NCBI RefSeq assembly: GCF_039939195.1
Contig: NZ_JBDUUH010000002.1
Location: 310,001 to 374,000 of the forward strand
DNA from: Foliimonas ilicis
Lineage (GTDB): Bacteria; Pseudomonadota; Alphaproteobacteria; Rhizobiales; Rhizobiaceae
Length of the DNA: 64,000 nucleotides
Direction: 5' to 3'
The notes below the pieces were generated by a model. The model saw nothing but the letters and a program-made list of their open reading frames with translations, did no database searches and was not told where the DNA came from. The position numbers and the translations under genes are program-made. Shown piece after piece: positions 1-7,640 of the stretch; positions within the stretch are counted from its first letter, which is position 1, and the number at the start of each line of letters is the position of its first letter.

Positions 1-26
1 TTTCGAAGCCTTCCATGCCATTTTCA

Positions 27-1310
27 TCAGATCTTCGCAAACGCCTGTTCGAGATCGGCGATGATGTCGGCGAAATCCTCGATGCCGACCGAAAGCCGGA
101 TCACGTCAGGGCCAGCACCCGCCGCCTTCTGCTGTTCTTCCGAAAGCTGGCGATGCGTGGTCGAGGCCGGGTGAATGACCAGCGATTTGGTGTCGCCGAC
201 ATTGGCCAGATGCGAGAAGAGCTCCAGTCCTTCAACGAAGGTGATGCCTGCCTCGTAGCCGCCCTTCAGGCCGAAGGTGAACACTGCACCAGCGCCCTGC
301 GGTGAATACTTCTTCTGCAGCGCATTGTTCTCGCTCGACGGCAGGCCCGGATAGAACACCCACGAAACCTTGTCATGCTTGGAGAGGTATTCCGCGACTT
401 TCAGCGCATTGTCCGAATGGCGCTGCATGCGCAGCGGCAGGGTTTCCAGACCGGTCAGGATTAGGAACGCGTTGAACGGCGAGATCGCCGGGCCGAAATC
501 GCGAAGGCCAAGCACGCGCGCCGCGATAGCGAATGCGAAATTGCCGAAGGTTTCGTGCAGGACGATGCCGCCATATTCAGGACGCGGTTCCGAAAGCATC
601 GGATATTTGCCGGATTTCGACCAGTCGAACGTGCCGCCATCGACAATGATGCCGCCGATGGAATTGCCGTGGCCGCCGATGAATTTGGTCAGCGAGTGAA
701 CGACGATATCCGCGCCATGCTCGAACGGGCGCACGAGATAGGGGCTGGCCAGCGTGTTATCGACAATGAGCGGAAGCCCATGCTTGTGCGCGATTTCGGC
801 AATCGCTTCGATATCGACGAACTCGCCGCCCGGATTTGCAAGGCTTTCGATGAAGATCGCCTTGGTCTTGTCGTCGATCTGCTTTTCGAACGAGGAAATG
901 TCGTTCGTATCGGCCCAGCGCACCTGCCAATCGAAATTCTTGAAGGCATGGCCAAACTGATTGATCGACCCGCCGTAAAGCCGCCTGGCGGCAATGAAAT
1001 TCTCGCCCGAACGCAGAAGATTATGGAAAACGAGAAGCTGGGCTGCGTGGCCGGATGCCGTCGCCAGCGCTGCCGTGCCGCCCTCCAACGCTGCCACGCG
1101 CTCTTCGAGCACGGCCTGTGTCGGGTTCATGATGCGCGTATAGATGTTGCCGAACGCCTTCAGGCCAAACAGCGAGGCGGCGTGATCCGCGTCTTCGAAC
1201 ACATAGGACGTCGTCTGGTAGATCGGCGTCGCGCGCGCGCCGGTCGCGGGATCGGGTTTAGCGCCTGCATGGACGGCGAGCGTGTTGAAACCGGGTGCGT
1301 CGTGGGACAT
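27..1310 (-). CDS. metY: O-acetylhomoserine sulfhydrylase (aminocarboxypropyltransferase)
   Basis: A cytosolic PLP enzyme of the Cys/Met metabolism family that makes homocysteine from O-acetylhomoserine and sulfide, the direct sulfhydrylation route to methionine. The 427-residue length is normal for MetY. The PLP lysine is visible as K209 in HSLTKFIGGHG, preceded by the cofactor-binding aspartate in VDNTLASP near residue 184. The start at 1310 has a strong ribosome-binding site (TGGAGGAAAG). The leader carries a perfect 12-bp palindrome (separate entry), so transcriptional control by a dimeric repressor is likely. O-succinylhomoserine sulfhydrylase (MetZ) is the main alternative, but the length favours MetY. 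Confidence 0.93.
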   Translation of the reverse strand: MSHDAPGFNTLAVHAGAKPDPATGARATPIYQTTSYVFEDADHAASLFGLKAFGNIYTRIMNPTQAVLEERVAALEGGTAALATASGHAAQLLVFHNLLRSGENFIAARRLYGGSINQFGHAFKNFDWQVRWADTNDISSFEKQIDDKTKAIFIESLANPGGEFVDIEAIAEIAHKHGLPLIVDNTLASPYLVRPFEHGADIVVHSLTKFIGGHGNSIGGIIVDGGTFDWSKSGKYPMLSEPRPEYGGIVLHETFGNFAFAIAARVLGLRDFGPAISPFNAFLILTGLETLPLRMQRHSDNALKVAEYLSKHDKVSWVFYPGLPSSENNALQKKYSPQGAGAVFTFGLKGGYEAGITFVEGLELFSHLANVGDTKSLVIHPASTTHRQLSEEQQKAAGAGPDVIRLSVGIEDFADIIADLEQAFAKI

Positions 1311-1327
1311 CTTTCCTCCAGAAAATA

Positions 1328-1360
1328 TTAGAACAGTTCAGACTCTCCGAACTGTTCTAA
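1328..1360. promoter_or_regulatory. Perfect 12-bp inverted repeat upstream of metY, probable operator
   Basis: TTAGAACAGTTC and its exact reverse complement are separated by 9 nt. The element ends 17 nt upstream of the metY start codon and just before its ribosome-binding site. A 12/12 symmetric arm is typical of a dimeric repressor site; as RNA it would also form a stem in the 5' leader. There is no T-run after it on the metY strand, so a terminator is unlikely. The cognate regulator cannot be named from the sequence. Confidence 0.6.
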
Positions 1361-1364
1361 GTGT

Positions 1365-1421
1365 TTATTTTTACGCAATTCCGGACGGAAAACCGCTACA
1401 CACTTTTCCTGGAATTGCTCT
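1365..1421. repeat. Dispersed palindromic repeat, Brucella/Ochrobactrum type
   Basis: The segment contains GCAATTCC (1375-1382) and GGAATTGC (1411-1418) flanking a core with GGACGGAAAACCGCT and CACTTTTCC. I recall near-identical intergenic copies as very abundant in Brucella and Ochrobactrum genomes. Only one copy is evident in this window, so the dispersed nature is from memory. It lies between the CoA-binding gene and the metY leader. Confidence 0.5.
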
Positions 1422-1521
1422 GGCTGCATTCTTCGGTTTTTGAACCGGAGAAGCAACCAAGGGAATACCTGCTGCTTTCAAAGCGCAGAACCGAATATCA
1501 AATAATCGGCGGTTGGGAGAA

Positions 1522-2055
1522 TTATTTTCCGATCTTGTCCATGCGGACGCCGAAGCTCTGAAAACCGCCGCGCATCAGTGGTTTTTTCGAAGAAATCACT
1601 TTGGAATTGATGCCGTTCCAGCCGATCTCACCGGAAATGCGCGCATATTCGATCTTTGGGCAGCGGTTCATTACCACTTTTATGCCCGCCGTTTCCAGTT
1701 TTGCGGCGGCTTCGTCATGACGAACCGTGAGCTGCATCCAGACGACTTTCGGCAATTGGTTCATCGCCAGAACCTCGTCGGCTACGGCCGGAACTGCTGC
1801 GGATGCGCGAAAAATGTCGACCATGTCGATGGGCGTCTCGATTTCCGACAATCTGGCATAGGTCTTTTGGCCGAGAATTTCCTTTCCGGCATGTCCCGGG
1901 TTAACCGGGATGACCGTGTAGCCCTTGGCGATCAGATATTTCATCACGAAGAAACTCGGGCGAACGTCATTTGCAGAAGCACCGACGATGGCGATCGTCT
2001 TCACGGAATTCAAAATGCCGGAAATGTAGGAATTGTCGTAGGAATCGTGGTTCAT
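1522..2055 (-). CDS. CoA-binding (YccU-type) protein
   Basis: A 177-residue single-domain protein with a Rossmann-like nucleotide or CoA binding fold. Residues 17-30 contain the glycine-rich VKTIAIVGASAN turn, followed by VIPVNPGHAG, both typical of the CoA_binding_2 family related to the N-terminal domain of succinyl-CoA ligase alpha. No catalytic domain follows, and the physiological role of these stand-alone proteins is unknown. Its start overlaps the stop of the upstream ATPase gene by four bases (ATGA), so the two are translationally coupled. It lies upstream of metY on the same strand, but a 211-nt gap and the metY palindrome suggest separate control. Confidence 0.8.
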   Translation of the reverse strand: MNHDSYDNSYISGILNSVKTIAIVGASANDVRPSFFVMKYLIAKGYTVIPVNPGHAGKEILGQKTYARLSEIETPIDMVDIFRASAAVPAVADEVLAMNQLPKVVWMQLTVRHDEAAAKLETAGIKVVMNRCPKIEYARISGEIGWNGINSKVISSKKPLMRGGFQSFGVRMDKIGK

Positions 2056-2834
2056 TTCGTACTCTCATCCAGCGCTTCAGCGATGAAATTATCCGGGTCG
2101 CTGCAAAAATCATGCATCATTCTAAAATGATCCGTGTCGCGAAAATCCGTTTCGACCAGTTCACCACGGTCGATACGCAAAAGACGCGCGCCTGGAAAGG
2201 CCATAAGCAGCGGCGCATGCGTCGCCATGATCACCTGCGCTACTCCCGATATTTCCATCTGCTTGAGCAGGCCCAGTAATGCAATCTGCCGTGCAGGAGA
2301 TAAAGCGCTTTCCGGTTCGTCCAGAATATAGATGCCTTGTCGACGGCAGCGCTCTTCGAAGAAGCGGATGAAACCCTCACCATGTGACCATGACAAAAAA
2401 TCCGGCGGCGCTTCCCCTGCATCTACGGCAGACTGATCGAGATAACGCGCGACGGAATAAAAGGACTCCGCGCGGAAAAACCAGCCCGCCGTCACCTTTG
2501 GCAGCCAGTGCGCACGCAATGCCTCGGCCAATGCAGCACCGCTGCTATCCAGAGCCGCGGAATGATCGACCGGCATATAGCCCTTGCCGCCGCCTGCCTC
2601 ATCATAACCGGCCAGAGCGCCGATCGCTTCAAGCAGCGTGGATTTGCCCGTGCCGTTCTCGCCGACGATGATCGTGATCGGCGTGGTGAATTCGAGTTCG
2701 AAATCCCCGTTCTGAAAAAGCGGGAGATTGAACGGATAGGTTTTCATGTCGCGGTTGGCGGCGCGTTCCGGCTCAAGAATCAGCCGTCGCAGATACGGCG
2801 CCTTCAGCCGCGTCAGTTGTTTGCGGTAGGCCAT
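2052..2834 (-). CDS. AAA/ABC-type ATPase (AAA_23-like)
   Basis: A 260-residue stand-alone ATPase. The Walker A motif is VGENGTGKSTLLEAIG (about residues 57-72) and Walker B is YILDEPESALSP near residue 170, followed by ATHAPLL, which resembles the H-loop of ABC-type ATPases. There is no membrane segment or transporter partner nearby, so it is probably not a transporter subunit. Such SMC/ABC-like soluble ATPases are common in Rhizobiales chromosomes with no defined role. It is coupled by a 4-bp overlap to the CoA-binding gene. A defence role of the OLD/Septu kind was considered, but no nuclease partner is present. Confidence 0.78.
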   Translation of the reverse strand: MAYRKQLTRLKAPYLRRLILEPERAANRDMKTYPFNLPLFQNGDFELEFTTPITIIVGENGTGKSTLLEAIGALAGYDEAGGGKGYMPVDHSAALDSSGAALAEALRAHWLPKVTAGWFFRAESFYSVARYLDQSAVDAGEAPPDFLSWSHGEGFIRFFEERCRRQGIYILDEPESALSPARQIALLGLLKQMEISGVAQVIMATHAPLLMAFPGARLLRIDRGELVETDFRDTDHFRMMHDFCSDPDNFIAEALDESTK

Positions 2835-2872
2835 GCTAGTTTTTCAAGCATCTAATTGCATGGGCTTCTATC

Positions 2873-3106
2873 TCATTTAAACGCAAAATGAGTCTGCAAA
2901 ATCTCGAAAAGCTGTCTTCCTGACTTTTCGTCTAGCTGAATTGACTGGCTTACTTTGCCAGGAACTTCTCGGTCTGGCCGGCCAGCGGTATTGATTTGTA
3001 AAATCCGACGACCGTCATATTCGTGAGCGTAAAATGTCGCGTCAATTTCATCATGAAGCTGGACGCGATTTAATTTTCCAGGGAGAAAATTCGCAATTCT
3101 CGCCAT
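2873..3106 (-). CDS. Small conserved protein of unknown function (77 aa)
   Basis: I chose the ATG at 3106, one base after the stop of the upstream crotonase gene, with a GGGAGAG ribosome-binding site inside the end of that gene. An ATG further upstream would overlap the crotonase gene. The protein has a charged, probably beta-rich segment with the motif DREVPGKVSQSIQLDE near its middle. I recognise that motif from a small uncharacterised family found next to unrelated genes in many bacteria. It has no signal peptide, membrane segment or catalytic motif that I can see. It is probably co-transcribed with the crotonase gene. Confidence 0.65.
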   Translation of the reverse strand: MARIANFLPGKLNRVQLHDEIDATFYAHEYDGRRILQINTAGRPDREVPGKVSQSIQLDEKSGRQLFEILQTHFAFK

Positions 3107-3107
3107 T

Positions 3108-3929
3108 TTACTCTCCCGTCCATTCCGGGTGACGCTTTTCGATGAAGGCGCCGATGCCTTCTTCGGCATCACGCGCCAGCATGTTCTCGACCATCACGCG
3201 CGCAGTGTATTCATAGGCTTCGGTGAGGCCCATCTCGGCCTGCGCATAAAAAGCTTCCTTGCCGGTCTTCAACGTCAAAGGTGATTTGGAAGCAATGGTT
3301 TGCGCGTATTTCGTGACAATCTGATTCAGATATTCGCGCGGCACGACGCGGTTGATCAGGCCGAATTCGCGCGCTGTCGAGGCATCGATCGTCTCGCCGG
3401 TAAGCAGCATTTCCATTGCCTGCTTGCGCGGTACATTGCGCGACAGGGCAACCATGGGCGTCGAGCAGAACAGACCGATATTGACGCCCGGCGTGCAAAA
3501 TGAAGCATGGTCGGATGAGATCGCGAGATCGCAGCTTGCGACGAGTTGCAATCCGGCGGCGGTCGCCAGACCATCAACCTCGGCAATGACCGGCTTCGGG
3601 TAGCGCACGATGGTCTGCATCAGCGTCGCGCAGGCATTCATGGTTTTTTCGAAGAAGGCTCTGCCCCGATCCGCGTCCGAGCGATGTGCCGTCATCTCCT
3701 TTAGATCATGGCCTGCACAAAAGACCTTGCCGGACCCGGCGAGGATCACAACACGGACAGCCTTGTCGTCGCGCGTGCGGTCGAACTCGCCCTGCAAGGC
3801 GGCCATGGTGGCAAGCGAAAGAGCATTTGCAGGCGGATTGGCAAGCGTCAGGCGCAGAATGCCGTTTTCCAGCGTGGAAACGATCGGTCCAGCCGGTTCT
3901 ATCGGCTTGATTGCGAGTATTTCAGCCAT
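3108..3929 (-). CDS. Enoyl-CoA hydratase/isomerase family, ECHDC3-like
   Basis: A 273-residue crotonase-fold protein starting at MAEILAIKP. The frame continues upstream, but that extension is low-complexity translation of the divergent thioesterase region. The oxyanion-hole segments CAGHDLKEM and ATAAGLQLVASCDL are present. The two catalytic glutamates of true hydratases are replaced (GLQL instead of GCEL, and PGVNIG instead of PE-ILIG). The CTPGVNIGLFCSTP segment is characteristic of the ECHDC3 branch, whose reaction is not established. A standard hydratase role in beta-oxidation is therefore doubtful. It is followed within one base by the 77-aa gene. Confidence 0.85.
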   Translation of the reverse strand: MAEILAIKPIEPAGPIVSTLENGILRLTLANPPANALSLATMAALQGEFDRTRDDKAVRVVILAGSGKVFCAGHDLKEMTAHRSDADRGRAFFEKTMNACATLMQTIVRYPKPVIAEVDGLATAAGLQLVASCDLAISSDHASFCTPGVNIGLFCSTPMVALSRNVPRKQAMEMLLTGETIDASTAREFGLINRVVPREYLNQIVTKYAQTIASKSPLTLKTGKEAFYAQAEMGLTEAYEYTARVMVENMLARDAEEGIGAFIEKRHPEWTGE

Positions 3930-4034
3930 TTTTTCTGCCCTTATTCGATCCGACGAATGACTAACATGCCTCGTCTTGAAGATCAGCAGCCAAACGTGTT
4001 TTCTGACACCGGAATATAGCGGGAGAAAGACCAT

Positions 4035-4481
4035 ATGCCAGCACAGACCGGGCTGACGCCGGTGATGACAGCCGCCGAAGTCAACGATTTGATGAAATCC
4101 GCATATCCGCAGCTTAACGACGGATACGCACATTATGAGGCGGTAGACGTTTTTCCCGGCGGCTGCACGGTGCGGCTCAACGCCAACGAGCGGCATTTGC
4201 GGCCGGGCGGTACGGTGTCGGGTCCATCGCTTTTCACGCTGGCAGACATAGGCGGCTATGTCTGCGTACTTTCCCATGCCGGGCCAGATGCGCTGTCCGT
4301 CACAACCAATCTCGACATCAACTTCATGCGTAAGGCAGAAGCCGGCCCGATCGACGGCTATTGCCGCATATTGAAGCTTGGAAGAAGTCTGATGGTTTTC
4401 GACATCGACATCACAGCAGGGCCGGATGGTCACACCGTGGCGCACGCGACCGGCACCTATTCGATCCCGCCGAAGCGGTGA
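4035..4481 (+). CDS. PaaI-family hot-dog thioesterase
   Basis: A 148-residue protein with the 4HBT hot-dog fold. It has the helix segment GGTVSGPSLFTLADIGGY, in which the family normally places its catalytic Asp/Asn/Gly residues, followed by TTNLDINFMRKA, which is typical of the PaaI/YbgC-like group. It probably hydrolyses short or aromatic acyl-CoAs. It is divergent from the crotonase gene at 3108-3929 across about 105 bp, which suggests both act on acyl-CoA substrates. The start has a GGGAGAAAG ribosome-binding site. Confidence 0.85.
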   Translation: MPAQTGLTPVMTAAEVNDLMKSAYPQLNDGYAHYEAVDVFPGGCTVRLNANERHLRPGGTVSGPSLFTLADIGGYVCVLSHAGPDALSVTTNLDINFMRKAEAGPIDGYCRILKLGRSLMVFDIDITAGPDGHTVAHATGTYSIPPKR

Positions 4482-4534
4482 CGCTATCTGGATTTTTATA
4501 TCGAATGTGTATATTTATGCGTATTGAGTAAATC

Positions 4535-4723
4535 ATGGAACGAGATAGCCGGAAGATCGTAAAACGACTGCAGGCCGAGGGTTTCGAGCTTATTTCCATC
4601 AGCGGCTCACATCATAAATTCCGCAAAGGCTCGATAACGATCATCGTACCGCATCCAAAGAAGGATTTGCCGACCGGCACAGCGCGAGCTATCGCGAAAC
4701 AGGCCGGCTGGATAAGGGATTGA
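4535..4723 (+). CDS. hicA: HicA toxin, mRNA interferase
   Basis: A 62-residue double-stranded-RNA-binding-fold toxin. The family signature is clear: the N-terminal RKIVKRLQAEGFEL, the catalytic histidine segment SGSHHKFRKG, and the C-terminal TGTARAIAKQAGW. HicA proteins cleave mRNA and are neutralised by HicB. The gene is directly followed by the hicB gene, the usual toxin-first order of this family. The upstream 50 bp is AT-rich and probably holds the HicB-controlled promoter. Confidence 0.93.
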   Translation: MERDSRKIVKRLQAEGFELISISGSHHKFRKGSITIIVPHPKKDLPTGTARAIAKQAGWIRD

Positions 4724-4731
4724 ACCAAGCA

Positions 4732-5130
4732 ATGAAGACATATCTGGCTCTCGTAGAAAAAGAAGCGGACAGCGCTTTCGGTGTAATCTTTCCAGATGTT
4801 CCGGGTTGTTTCTCTGCTGCTGATCAGGCAGATGAAATTCTTTCGAATGCGACAATCGCCTTGCGGTTATGGGCCGAAGACATGCCTCTACCGACCGCAT
4901 CGCGACATGAAACAATCATCTCTCGCCCAGAAATCAAAGAAGCGCTCAGCAACGGCGCCTATCTGATCAGCGTTCCGCTCATCGAAAACGATACGGCGGT
5001 TGTCCGTGCAAATGTCACGTTCGAGCGTGGTATGCTTCGCGCGATCGATGAAGCCGCAAAACAGCGCGGCGTGACACGTTCCGCGTTTCTAGCGAACGCT
5101 GCGCGGCATGAGATCGAGGCCAAACACTGA
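4732..5130 (+). CDS. hicB: HicB antitoxin with RHH-type DNA-binding tail
   Basis: A 132-residue partner of HicA. The N-terminal partial RNase-H-like domain contains FGVIFPDVPGCFSAAD, the HicB signature that binds the toxin. The C-terminal 45 residues (ANVTFERGMLRAIDEAAKQ and onward) form a ribbon-helix-helix domain that should bind the operon promoter. I place the start at the ATG at 4732. A TTG at 4720 overlapping the hicA stop is an alternative that would add four residues. Together the pair forms a self-regulated type II toxin-antitoxin module between housekeeping genes, a typical site for such insertions. Confidence 0.92.
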   Translation: MKTYLALVEKEADSAFGVIFPDVPGCFSAADQADEILSNATIALRLWAEDMPLPTASRHETIISRPEIKEALSNGAYLISVPLIENDTAVVRANVTFERGMLRAIDEAAKQRGVTRSAFLANAARHEIEAKH

Positions 5131-5211
5131 AATTAATGCGGTAAAATAATACCACACTCATAACCATTTGATTTTTATTGATATTTCCAGATATTGCCCA
5201 GATCGGCGCGC

Positions 5212-5240
5212 TTGACGCTGAAACCTGGCTCACTTATAAG
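5212..5240 (+). promoter_or_regulatory. Sigma70-type promoter for rplM-rpsI
   Basis: TTGACG and TATAAG are separated by exactly 17 nt. The predicted start of transcription near 5247 leaves a leader of about 100 nt before rplM. That leader contains a short hairpin (CCTTC/GAAGG, 5312-5325) about 20 nt before the start codon, which could serve autogenous control by L13. The control role is inferred from other bacteria, not shown here. Confidence 0.65.
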
Positions 5241-5345
5241 CCCGCTCAGTGCTGAATCACAGGATTCCGCACATCCGTTGGGCCTTGGCTCAACACAAGC
5301 AACAAGAAACGCCTTCCCCGGAAGGTTCTAACGAAAGCAGATACC

Positions 5346-5810
5346 ATGACAACCTTTTCGCAGAAGCCTGCGGACGTGGTGAAGAAGTGGGTTTTGATCG
5401 ACGCAGAAGGTCTCGTCGTCGGTCGTCTCGCCTCCATCGTCGCCAACATCCTCCGCGGCAAGAACAAGCCGACCTTCACGCCACACGTCGACGACGGTGA
5501 CAATGTCATCATTATCAATGCCGACAAGGTCGCATTCACCGGCAAGAAGTTCACCGACAAGGTTTACTACTGGCACACCGGCCATCCGGGCGGCATCAAG
5601 CAGCGCACCGCGCGCCAGCTTCTCGAAGGCCGTTTCCCAGAGCGCGTACTTGAAAAGGCAGTAGAGCGCATGGTCCCGCGCGGACCGCTTGGCCGTCGCC
5701 AGATGAAGAACCTCCGCGTCTATGCCGGCACGGATCATCCTCACACCGCTCAGCAGCCTGTGACGCTCGACGTCGGCGCGCTGAACGCCAAGAACAAGAA
5801 GGCTTCGTAA
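5346..5810 (+). CDS. rplM: 50S ribosomal protein L13
   Basis: A 154-residue protein with the full L13 signature, including KKWVLIDAEGLVVGRLAS at the N-terminus and the central VPRGPLGRRQMKNLRVYAG. It is one of the early-assembling proteins of the large ribosomal subunit. It is followed after one base by rpsI, the near-universal bacterial pairing. The start follows a leader with an upstream consensus promoter. The length is normal for alphaproteobacteria. Confidence 0.98.
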   Translation: MTTFSQKPADVVKKWVLIDAEGLVVGRLASIVANILRGKNKPTFTPHVDDGDNVIIINADKVAFTGKKFTDKVYYWHTGHPGGIKQRTARQLLEGRFPERVLEKAVERMVPRGPLGRRQMKNLRVYAGTDHPHTAQQPVTLDVGALNAKNKKAS

Positions 5811-5811
5811 T

Positions 5812-6291
5812 ATGGCTGAGCAGCTCAACTCGCTCGCAGAACTCGGCACGGCGGCCGTAACCGCACAGCCTGCCGCTCCCGTTCATGTCCAGAAGCTCGA
5901 CAAGCAGGGCCGCGCCTATGCCACCGGCAAGCGCAAGGATGCGATCGCTCGCGTCTGGGTCAAGCCGGGTTCCGGCAAGATCGTCGTCAACGGCAAGGAA
6001 TTCGCGGCTTACTTCGCCCGTCCGGTGCTGCAGATGATCCTGAACCAGCCAATCGTCGCGGCTGCCCGCGTCGGCCAGTTCGACGTCATCGCGACCGTCG
6101 TCGGCGGCGGTCTTTCGGGCCAGGCAGGCGCTGTGCGTCACGGCATTTCGAAGGCGCTGACCTATTACGAGCCAGGCCTTCGTGGCGTGCTCAAGAAGGG
6201 CGGCTTCCTGACGCGCGACAGCCGTACCGTCGAGCGTAAGAAGTACGGCAAGGCCAAGGCCCGCCGCAGCTTCCAGTTCTCGAAGCGCTAA
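5812..6291 (+). CDS. rpsI: 30S ribosomal protein S9
   Basis: A 159-residue protein. The conserved core begins at ATGKRKDAIARVWVKPG after an alphaproteobacterial N-terminal extension of about 40 residues. It ends with the basic tail KKYGKAKARRSFQFSKR, whose terminal Lys-Arg contacts P-site tRNA in known ribosome structures. It is transcribed with rplM and followed by a strong terminator. Confidence 0.98.
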   Translation: MAEQLNSLAELGTAAVTAQPAAPVHVQKLDKQGRAYATGKRKDAIARVWVKPGSGKIVVNGKEFAAYFARPVLQMILNQPIVAAARVGQFDVIATVVGGGLSGQAGAVRHGISKALTYYEPGLRGVLKKGGFLTRDSRTVERKKYGKAKARRSFQFSKR

Positions 6292-6316
6292 TATTTTCGG
6301 GTTTATCCGATACGGG

Positions 6317-6345
6317 AAGGCCGCCTTTGGGCGGCCTTTTTTGTT
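6317..6345 (+). terminator. Rho-independent terminator after rpsI
   Basis: A GC-rich 9-bp stem (AAGGCCGCC / GGCGGCCTT) with a TTTG loop is followed directly by a T-run. It sits 25 bp after the rpsI stop. It also separates the operon from the convergent GDPD gene. Confidence 0.9.
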
Positions 6346-6416
6346 TTGGGGATTTGGTTTTACTGGAAATGCCGGAGCTTTGGGGCGAGCCTCGAAGGAC
6401 GCACGACCGCTTAAAA

Positions 6417-7454
6417 TCAATTGATATTCGCAGTATCCATCGGCGCGACCTCATAAGGCACGCGGTAGCCATTTGCGGAAAGCCAGTTGATAGCCGCTTC
6501 CGGCTCGTCGGTCTGGATCATCGTCACGCCCTGCTCGGCCCAAAAACCCCAGCTTTCTTCAGGCACGCTTGCCAGCACGGCAAGCTCGTCGCCACGACCG
6601 CCCGACAGCATGCCGCCGCGCATATTCACGATGGAAAACGTGTTCACCCAAAGGTGCCACTCGCCACGCGCAGCAATGGCGCGGGCGCGCGCGTTGAAGA
6701 ACTGGCCGCCGGGAGCAGTCATGCCCTCGCCGTCCTTGCGCCAGTTGATCAGCTCGACGGCATTGGCCGAAAAACTCTTGCCCACATTTTCGAGAAATCC
6801 GATGTCGGTCACGGCATCGTCGGCAATGATCGGCATGAAGTGAATGCCCTCGCCGATTTCTACCATCACATCGCTCATCTCGGAGGCTTTTTCGGCGCTC
6901 CAGAGATTCTGCTTCAGGACGATCTGCCGTTCGACGCCGAGCTCACGTGCCAGAGCGGCGATTTCCGGCAATGCGTCGATACCGAGCTTGTTGTCGATGT
7001 TTACCATGATCCTGCCCTTCGCCGCTTGCAGCATCATGCGCAGCGTCGGCACGCTTTCGGCAGTGGTTTTGCCCGTGCCTTCGATGACCAGACGGCAGGA
7101 AGCGAGGCCTGCCAGGTCGCGCTCAACCAGCCTGCCCTTGCAACTCGTCGTGCGGTCCAGCCAGCTATCATGCAGGACGACAAGTTCGCCGTCTTTTGTC
7201 TTCTGGACATCGACCTCGACCATTTCGATGCCGGACGCGATGGAATGGTTGAGTGCGGCAATGGAATTTTCGGCGCGGCGTATCTGGCCGTTCTGTTTCC
7301 AGCCGGCGCGATGCGCCACGACCATCACATGGTCACGCCACTGATTGGCGTTTTCGAAGCGCTCGATGATCTGATCGACATTGGCGCTTTGCGCATTCGC
7401 TTGCCCTGACGCGAGCAAACCGAGAAGGGCAGCGCCCCAAATTATCATCCGCAT
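6417..7454 (-). CDS. Periplasmic glycerophosphodiester phosphodiesterase family protein
   Basis: A 345-residue protein with a clear signal peptide (hydrophobic residues 3-15, cleavage after ANA near residue 21). The GDPD TIM-barrel motifs are visible: VAHRAGWKQN with the catalytic histidine near residue 48, AENS, VEVDVQKTKDGELVVLHD, and a C-terminal MIQTDEP. It probably releases glycerol-3-phosphate from glycerophosphodiesters in the periplasm. The substrate range of this branch is not defined. It is convergent with rplM-rpsI and divergent from agmatinase. Confidence 0.85.
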   Translation of the reverse strand: MRMIIWGAALLGLLASGQANAQSANVDQIIERFENANQWRDHVMVVAHRAGWKQNGQIRRAENSIAALNHSIASGIEMVEVDVQKTKDGELVVLHDSWLDRTTSCKGRLVERDLAGLASCRLVIEGTGKTTAESVPTLRMMLQAAKGRIMVNIDNKLGIDALPEIAALARELGVERQIVLKQNLWSAEKASEMSDVMVEIGEGIHFMPIIADDAVTDIGFLENVGKSFSANAVELINWRKDGEGMTAPGGQFFNARARAIAARGEWHLWVNTFSIVNMRGGMLSGGRGDELAVLASVPEESWGFWAEQGVTMIQTDEPEAAINWLSANGYRVPYEVAPMDTANIN

Positions 7455-7640
7455 GAGAATCGCTCCCTCGACGGCCCGTTGCGGCGAGGAAATAGAGAAT
7501 GCTCATGACAGCGCGGTGAATGCCGCCGGCTATCGAAACCGACAGCCAGCCCCAGATTGTCATTTGCCTGAGCAACGGGACTGGCAAGTTTGGCGCTGCT
7601 TCTGTAGTTCTTGCTAACCTCAAAACCCTGGGAATTCGAG

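Noticed and set aside
1311..1521. SAM-II type riboswitch upstream of metY
   Set aside because: I looked for the compact SAM-II layout expected before met genes in this group. Only a palindrome and a dispersed repeat are present, with no matching pseudoknot pattern.
3930..4445. N-terminal extension of the crotonase gene (frame up to 4445)
   Set aside because: The extension is antisense to the thioesterase gene and has no crotonase-family residues. The ATG at 3929 gives a normal family length.
6327..7409. Long plus-strand open frames opposite the GDPD gene
   Set aside because: They are high-GC shadow frames with biased residues (many His, Arg and Ala) and no family motif. The minus-strand GDPD gene has signal peptide and active-site motifs.
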